The notes under the pieces: model-generated
The model's database searches: none
What the model saw: only the letters and a program-made list of their open reading frames with translations
Told to the model about the DNA's origin: nothing
Shown: piece after piece, positions 60,406 through 64,000 of the stretch
Layout: each line of letters starts with the position of its first letter
How positions within the stretch are numbered: the first letter of the stretch is position 1
Translations under genes and position numbers: made by a program
From: UBA1738 sp003453455
GTDB lineage: Bacteria; Bacillota; Clostridia; UBA1381
Reading direction: 5' to 3'
DNA length: 64,000 nucleotides
NCBI GenBank assembly: GCA_946621875.1
Contig: CAMOOX010000001.1
Location: 10,348 to 74,347, forward strand

Positions 60406-60942
60406 ATGAGAATTATTGCAGGTGCAAGGCGCGGGCATAAACTGTATGATTTTGAGGGAAGGGATATTAGACCTACTACCGACAGGGTTAAAGAGTCTAT
60501 GTTTAATCTTATTCAGGACTTTATACCCGGAAGCTGCGTTTTAGACCTGTTCGCAGGGAGCGGAGCACTTTGCTTTGAGGCATTGTCGCGTGGGGCAAAA
60601 AACGGTGTTTGCGTCGATAAGGATGCAAAATCGGTTGATGTAATTAAGAAAAATAACGCATCGCTTGCCTTTTCAAATCTTGAAATAAAAAACTGCGATG
60701 CAATAACCTTTTTGGATAACACAAAAAAAGAGTTTTCAGTAATTTTTTTGGACCCACCGTATAATAAGGGATTTATTGCCCCTATAATACAGAAAATCAT
60801 GGAAAAGAATGTTCTGACAAATAGCGGAATAATAGTTTTGGAAAGTGATTTTTCCGATGAACACGGTGAATTTGAAGGACTTTTGAAGTTCAAACAGAAA
60901 AAATATGGCAGAAGCTATGTTACAGTTTATAAAAGAGGATGA
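60406..60942 (+). CDS. rsmD: 16S rRNA guanine-966 N2-methyltransferase
   Basis: A 178-aa Rossmann methyltransferase acting on the 30S decoding region. SAM-binding VLDLFAGSGALCFEALSRG (about 44-62) and catalytic DPPYNKG (about 117-123). RIIAGARRGHKL and RPTTDRVKESMFN are family signatures. It overlaps nothing and is followed 5 nt later by coaD, the common order. Confidence 0.95.
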   Translation: MRIIAGARRGHKLYDFEGRDIRPTTDRVKESMFNLIQDFIPGSCVLDLFAGSGALCFEALSRGAKNGVCVDKDAKSVDVIKKNNASLAFSNLEIKNCDAITFLDNTKKEFSVIFLDPPYNKGFIAPIIQKIMEKNVLTNSGIIVLESDFSDEHGEFEGLLKFKQKKYGRSYVTVYKRG

Positions 60943-60947
60943 CTGCT

Positions 60948-61424
60948 ATGAGAATTGCCGTTTACCCGGGTAGCTTTGACCCAATAACAAACGGGCATCT
61001 TGACATAATAAAGCGTGCATCAAGGCTTTATGACAGGCTGGTTGTGGGCGTGCTTGACAATATAAATAAAAAACCTCTCTTTTCAGCTTTGGAAAGAAAG
61101 GAAATGATAGATGCAGAGATAAAGGATTTACTGAATGTGAGCTGCGATGTATTCAGCGGACTTTTGGTTGATTTTGCCAAGCAGCAGGGTGCAACTGTAA
61201 TTGTAAAGGGTTTAAGGACGGTTGCGGATTTTGAGTATGAATTCCAGATGGCACTTCTAAATAAGGCGTTAAATCCTGAATATGAAACTATGTTTATGAT
61301 GACAAATTCCAAGTATTCATACATAAGTTCAAGTATGGTCAAGGAAGTTGCAAAATATAAGGGCGAGCTTGAAGGACTTATTCCGCCTTATGTTATCGAA
61401 AAAATTAAAGATAAAATACAATAA
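60948..61424 (+). CDS. coaD: Phosphopantetheine adenylyltransferase
   Basis: Fourth step of coenzyme A synthesis; 158 aa, normal size. The ATG at 60948 (SD GAGGA) gives MRIAVYPGSFDPITNGHLDI, with the T/HxxH ATP site. GLRTVADFEYEFQMALLN is the substrate loop; ISSSMVKEVA is the C-terminal ATP motif. A slightly longer frame from 60939 lies over the rsmD stop and is not preferred. Confidence 0.96.
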   Translation: MRIAVYPGSFDPITNGHLDIIKRASRLYDRLVVGVLDNINKKPLFSALERKEMIDAEIKDLLNVSCDVFSGLLVDFAKQQGATVIVKGLRTVADFEYEFQMALLNKALNPEYETMFMMTNSKYSYISSSMVKEVAKYKGELEGLIPPYVIEKIKDKIQ

Positions 61425-61446
61425 TTCATAAAAGGGAGTTTTGATT

Positions 61447-61890
61447 ATGGAAATTATGGAAATTATTGACATGATGGAAGAAACTATTGATAAGGCGCCT
61501 ACCGTTCCTTTGAGCGGAAAGATACTTGTCGATAAAGAGGACATTCTTGATTATATTCAGGAAATGCGCCTTGTTTTCCCTGATGAGGTCAAAGAAGCAA
61601 AGTGGGTTAAGGAAGAAAGAGAAAGAATTTTGGCAGAGGCTCAGTCAAGAAGTGACGAAATGATTAAAAATGCTGAGGAAAAGGTCGTTCAAATGATTGA
61701 TGAGCATGAGGTTACGAAGCAGGCTGTTGAGCAGGCAAACCAAATGGTTAATGATGCACAGCAAAAAGCTATGGAAATCAAAACTGACTGCGACCAGTAT
61801 GCCGACGATATATTAAATGACCTCGAAAAGCGTCTTGATATGCTTTCAAAGAAGGTTCACGACGACAGAGCTTATTTTGAGAATAAGTAA
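61447..61890 (+). CDS. Coiled-coil protein after coaD (DivIVA/ATPase-subunit-like)
   Basis: A 147-aa protein, mostly a long charged coiled coil (about 45-140). A conserved N-terminal part has APTVPLSGKILVDKEDILDYIQEMR. The same type of protein occurs after coaD in clostridia and is often labelled ATPase or H+-ATPase subunit from coiled-coil similarity, with no evidence of that role. The alanine- and glutamate-rich helix resembles DivIVA tails. ATG at 61447 with SD AAAGGGAG. No membrane segment. Confidence 0.75.
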   Translation: MEIMEIIDMMEETIDKAPTVPLSGKILVDKEDILDYIQEMRLVFPDEVKEAKWVKEERERILAEAQSRSDEMIKNAEEKVVQMIDEHEVTKQAVEQANQMVNDAQQKAMEIKTDCDQYADDILNDLEKRLDMLSKKVHDDRAYFENK

Positions 61891-61904
61891 TTTTGTTATG
61901 GAAA

Positions 61905-61941
61905 AAGGCTATGCCGCAAGGTGTAGCCTTGTTTGATTTTT
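61905..61941 (+). terminator. Terminator with GCAA tetraloop
   Basis: Eleven-pair stem AAGGCTATGCC (61905-61915) / GGTGTAGCCTT (61920-61930), GNRA-type loop GCAA, followed by GTTTGATTTTTATT. It ends the coaD transcript. Confidence 0.85.
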
Positions 61942-61963
61942 ATTGTAGGTTTTGGGTGGGAAT

Positions 61964-62395
61964 ATGATTTATAAATCTAATTCGGCAAAGGAAACAGAAA
62001 ATATTGCAAAAGCCTTTGCAAAAACATTAAAAAGCGGTGATGTAGTCTTGCTAAATGGCGATTTAGGCGTTGGAAAAACTGTATTTACCGCAGGTATTGC
62101 AAAGGGTTTGGGAGTAGAAGAATATATTTCAAGCCCTACATTTACAATAGTGAATTGCTATAACGGAACACTTCCGCTTTATCATTTTGATGTTTACCGA
62201 ATATCAGATTCTGATGAAATGTACGATATAGGATTTGACGAGTATATTTCAGGTGACGGTGTTGCGGTAATCGAGTGGGCGGAAATAATCAGAGACATTT
62301 TGCCGGATAGCAGGTATGAAGTTGTAATAACAAAAAATCTTGATATTAGCGAGGACTTTCGTGAAATATCCATTGAAAAACGGGGAAAAAAATGA
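61964..62395 (+). CDS. tsaE: tRNA threonylcarbamoyladenosine protein TsaE
   Basis: P-loop ATPase of 143 aa that drives tRNA t6A37 synthesis with TsaB-TsaD. Walker A LNGDLGVGKTVF, SPTFTIVN, YHFDVYRI (conserved) and EWAE motifs are all present. Two starts are possible; the ATG at 61964 is close to GGGTGGG, while the TTG at 61952 would add four residues. It overlaps tsaB by 4 nt (ATGA). Confidence 0.92.
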   Translation: MIYKSNSAKETENIAKAFAKTLKSGDVVLLNGDLGVGKTVFTAGIAKGLGVEEYISSPTFTIVNCYNGTLPLYHFDVYRISDSDEMYDIGFDEYISGDGVAVIEWAEIIRDILPDSRYEVVITKNLDISEDFREISIEKRGKK

Positions 62396-63090
62396 AAATT
62401 TTTGCAGTAGATACATCTTCACAGGTTGCTTCGGCTGCGATATGTGATGATGACAAGCTAATTTGCGAGGAAACGCTTAATAATAAGCTAACCCATTCGC
62501 AGACGCTTATGCCGATTATAAAAGAAGTTTTTGAAAAAAGCGAGCTTACGCCACGCGATATTGACCTTTTTGCCGTATCTGAGGGACCAGGCTCGTTTAC
62601 GGGATTAAGAATAGGCGTGACAACGGTAAAAGGTCTTGCGCACGCTGTAAATAAGCCTGTTGTAGGCGTAAATACATTAGAGGCGATGTGCTATAATCTG
62701 CCATTTTGCCCACATATTATTGCTCCCATAATGGACGCAAGACGGGGTGAGGTTTATAATGGGTTTTATAGATTTTGCGGAGGAATTTTAGAAGAAGTTC
62801 AACCTGCACGCGCACTTGCACTTTCAGAATGTCTTGAAGAAATTAAAAAAATGGGCGAAAAAGCTGTGTTTTTAGGTGATGCGGTGCCTGTTTACAGGGA
62901 AGAAATTGAAGATACTTTGAAAGATTTGGCTCTTTTTGCACCGCAAGGCGCAAATGCACAGAGGGCGGCTGCGGTAGCAGAGACAGCAAAATCAAAAAAA
63001 GCGCAGAAGTATTTTGAGCTTGTACCGAAGTATATAAGAAAATCACAAGCAGAGCGTGAATATGAGGAAAGAGGTAAAAAAGAATGTTAG
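62392..63090 (+). CDS. tsaB: tRNA threonylcarbamoyladenosine protein TsaB
   Basis: An ASKHA-fold protein of 232 aa, the scaffold of the t6A complex. N-terminal FAVDTSSQVASAA; core SEGPGSFTGLRIGVTTVKGLA (about 63-84); DARRGEVYNGFY. It lacks the full catalytic site of TsaD, as expected. The tsaE-tsaB pair is followed directly by rpiB, overlapping by 7 nt; tsaD is not in the window. Confidence 0.95.
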   Translation: MKIFAVDTSSQVASAAICDDDKLICEETLNNKLTHSQTLMPIIKEVFEKSELTPRDIDLFAVSEGPGSFTGLRIGVTTVKGLAHAVNKPVVGVNTLEAMCYNLPFCPHIIAPIMDARRGEVYNGFYRFCGGILEEVQPARALALSECLEEIKKMGEKAVFLGDAVPVYREEIEDTLKDLALFAPQGANAQRAAAVAETAKSKKAQKYFELVPKYIRKSQAEREYEERGKKEC

Positions 63091-63518
63091 CAATAGGCTG
63101 TGACCATGGCGGTTTTGAGCTGAAAAACCATATTAAAGAACATTTAGAAAACAGGGGAATAAAATTTAAAGATTTCGGGACATTTGATGAAGCGTCCTGC
63201 GATTATCCCGATATAGCACAGGCTGTGTGCGAAAGTATTAAAAACGGTGAAAGTGATAAAGGTATTTTGGTATGCGGTACAGGAATTGGTATGTCTATAT
63301 CCGCAAATAAAGTAAAAGGCATACGCGCAGCGCATGTAACAGATGTTTACTCCGCCAAAATGACAAAAATGCACAATAATTCAAATGTCATATGCTTAGG
63401 CGGAAGAGTTACGGGCAGAGAACTTGCCTTTATGATAGTGGATACATGGCTTGATACAGAATTTGCAGGGGGCAGGCATCAGGCAAGAATTGATAAAATA
63501 AGCGCGCAGGAACAGTAA
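63084..63518 (+). CDS. rpiB: Ribose-5-phosphate isomerase B
   Basis: Interconverts ribose-5-phosphate and ribulose-5-phosphate; 144 aa. Motifs: IGCDHGGFELK (about 4-14), and the catalytic cysteine in LVCGTGIGMSISANKVKGIRAA (about 65-86; Cys in CGTGIG). The frame starts inside the tsaB end. It is an alternative to LacAB-type isomerases, but the sequence fits RpiB. Confidence 0.93.
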   Translation: MLAIGCDHGGFELKNHIKEHLENRGIKFKDFGTFDEASCDYPDIAQAVCESIKNGESDKGILVCGTGIGMSISANKVKGIRAAHVTDVYSAKMTKMHNNSNVICLGGRVTGRELAFMIVDTWLDTEFAGGRHQARIDKISAQEQ

Positions 63519-63522
63519 AAGA

Positions 63523-63542
63523 CCGAAGACATAAGTCTTCGG
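63523..63542. terminator. Hairpin between rpiB and spoVM
   Basis: CCGAAGAC (63523-63530) / GTCTTCGG (63535-63542), ATAA loop. On the minus strand it is followed by TCTTTT, making it the likely terminator of spoVM; on the plus strand the T-run is poor. Confidence 0.75.
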
Positions 63543-63551
63543 CGGTGGATT

Positions 63552-63623
63552 TTAGTCTATTTTCAAAATAGACTTTACTATTCCTGATAAAAATTTCGGC
63601 AATTTGTAAACTACAACTTTCAT
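63552..63623 (-). CDS. spoVM: SpoVM, 23-aa spore-coat anchor peptide
   Basis: Very short gene, easily missed. The peptide reads MKVVVYKLPKFLSGIVKSIL then KID. It matches Bacillus SpoVM (MKFYTIKLPKFLGGIVRAML and onward): the central KLPKFL-GIV amphipathic helix that recognises the positively curved forespore membrane is kept, including Pro9. ATG at 63623 with AAAGGAGT about 9 nt upstream on the minus strand. SpoVM localises the coat ATPase SpoIVA and inhibits FtsH. It shows that this organism has the machinery for endospores. Sequence similarity is short but highly specific. Confidence 0.88.
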   Translation of the reverse strand: MKVVVYKLPKFLSGIVKSILKID

Positions 63624-63637
63624 AATGCTTACTCCTT

Positions 63638-63790
63638 TCAACATTTAAATAGGCAGTAGTATGCTATAAACATCAAAAGCACCGTTTCGATTATTACTAC
63701 AACATATATCGGGAATATAAGCCCGCATATCATACCTACACAAAAGGTCATTGCAGCAAGCCCGATTGCCTTTATACCAAGTTTTAGCAT
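63638..63790 (-). CDS. 50-aa small membrane protein upstream of spoVM
   Basis: A hydrophobic protein with two membrane segments: about 6-26 (AIGLAAMTFCVGMICGLIF) and about 28-47 (YVVVIIETVLLMFIAYY). The ATG at 63790 has a strong SD (GGGAGGCGG, 7 nt). The longer open frame to 63982 runs through the tRNA-Arg gene and is not real. It ends 14 nt before spoVM on the same strand and is probably co-transcribed, suggesting a sporulation role. I do not recognise a family. Confidence 0.68.
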   Translation of the reverse strand: MLKLGIKAIGLAAMTFCVGMICGLIFPIYVVVIIETVLLMFIAYYCLFKC

Positions 63791-63856
63791 ATATACCGCC
63801 TCCCGCCGTTTTATATAACATACTATGATAATCTGTGTTTTTTGTGCAGAAACCCC

Positions 63857-63885
63857 TTGAATATTTGGAATAGCTGTGGTATAAT
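63857..63885 (+). promoter_or_regulatory. Promoter of tRNA-Arg
   Basis: TTGAAT (63857-63862), 17 nt, extended -10 TGGTATAAT (TATAAT 63880-63885), 19 nt upstream of the tRNA 5' end. Confidence 0.75.
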
Positions 63886-63904
63886 GTAAAGGTTTAAAGT
63901 ATTT

Positions 63905-63981
63905 GTTTCCGTAGCTCAGCAGGATAGAGCGACCGCCTCCTAAGCGGTAGGCCGGCGGTTCGAATCCGCCCGGAAACGCCA
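63905..63981 (+). tRNA. tRNA-Arg (anticodon CCT)
   Basis: Full cloverleaf: acceptor GTTTCCG / CGGAAAC, D-arm GCTC/GAGC, anticodon stem ACCGC/GCGGT with loop CTCCTAA (anticodon CCT, reading AGG), variable AGGCC, T-arm GGCGG TTCGAAT CCGCC, discriminator G and encoded CCA (63979-63981). 77 nt with CCA. The last 19 bases of the window hold nothing I can identify. Confidence 0.95.
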
Positions 63982-64000
63982 CGTCGGAACAAGCGGAAAA

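Noticed and set aside
63791..63982. N-terminal extension of the small minus-strand membrane protein
   Set aside because: It reads antisense through tRNA-Arg; the ATG at 63790 has a strong SD.
1..64000. CRISPR arrays, insertion sequences, prophage, defence systems
   Set aside because: No regular direct repeats, transposase, phage structural or known defence proteins were seen in any part of the window.

Overview
This 64 kb window is AT-rich, gene-dense chromosomal DNA from a spore-forming, Gram-positive, low-GC Firmicute, most probably class Clostridia. The evidence is: a spoVM micro-gene; a YlmC/YmxH-type sporulation protein; DivIVA, SepF and YlmH; HPr kinase; FakA and Asp23; a Bacillus-type TRAP (mtrB); an Rrf2/CymR-like regulator beside cysteine genes; a terminating lysine riboswitch; and many sigma-A promoters of the TTGACA-17-TATAAT kind. 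Nearly all of it is core metabolism and housekeeping. I see no prophage, insertion sequence, CRISPR array or recognisable defence island.

Layout. 1-5007: 3' part of gltB, gltD and pyrG (nitrogen assimilation, CTP). 5084-8050: Rrf2 regulator, a 23-codon leader peptide, metY and cysK (sulfur assimilation). 8113-8649: a divergent pair of small genes, one an HTH protein and one unknown. 8674-13985, minus strand: ClpE-like unfoldase, rlmH, walJ-like nuclease, murA, rpmB. 14215-23779: hprK, murB, rapZ, whiA, dnaE, mtrB, a 58-aa protein, pfkA and glucokinase; the usual yvcK is absent between rapZ and whiA. 23906-30943: engB, HlyD-like adaptor, yggS, sepF, ylmH, divIVA, ileS (division cluster without ylmG). 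31045-37972: lspA, rluD, ddl, murI, DUF1934, S41 protease, glyA, ClbS/DfsB-like protein. 38054-40914: rex, a small HTH gene, a beta-propeller/SLH-like protein and a PRC-barrel protein. 40911-46876: lysine riboswitch, lysA, asd, dapA, dapB, SLOG protein, L-lactate dehydrogenase. 47030-51521: sodium-pumping oxaloacetate decarboxylase (oadG, BCCP, oadB, oadA) and tyrS. 51552-56129: metK (minus), nfeD, SPFH protein, Mrp ATPase, XerS-like recombinase (minus). 56304-63518: asp23, fakA, recG, rsmD, coaD, coiled-coil protein, tsaE, tsaB, rpiB. 63552-63981: spoVM with a 50-aa membrane protein on the minus strand, then tRNA-Arg(CCT).

How the genes work together. Several blocks serve the cell envelope: murA, murB, murI, ddl, lspA and the lysine/diaminopimelate block feed peptidoglycan and lipoprotein maturation, while sepF, divIVA and ylmH place the septum. 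hprK, pfkA, glk, ldh, rex and the Oad sodium pump describe a fermentative, redox-regulated sugar metabolism. Regulation visible in the DNA includes an Rrf2 operator over its own promoter, a cysteine-containing leader peptide ahead of metY-cysK, and a lysine riboswitch with a complete terminator/antiterminator switch ahead of lysA.

I did not find an obviously new multi-gene system. The observations most worth following are the sulfur leader peptide, a TRAP protein lacking one of its known RNA-contact residues, and the intracellular-looking beta-propeller protein with an SLH-like tail. Several start codons were moved from the longest possible reading frame on the basis of ribosome-binding sites; this is stated in each case.
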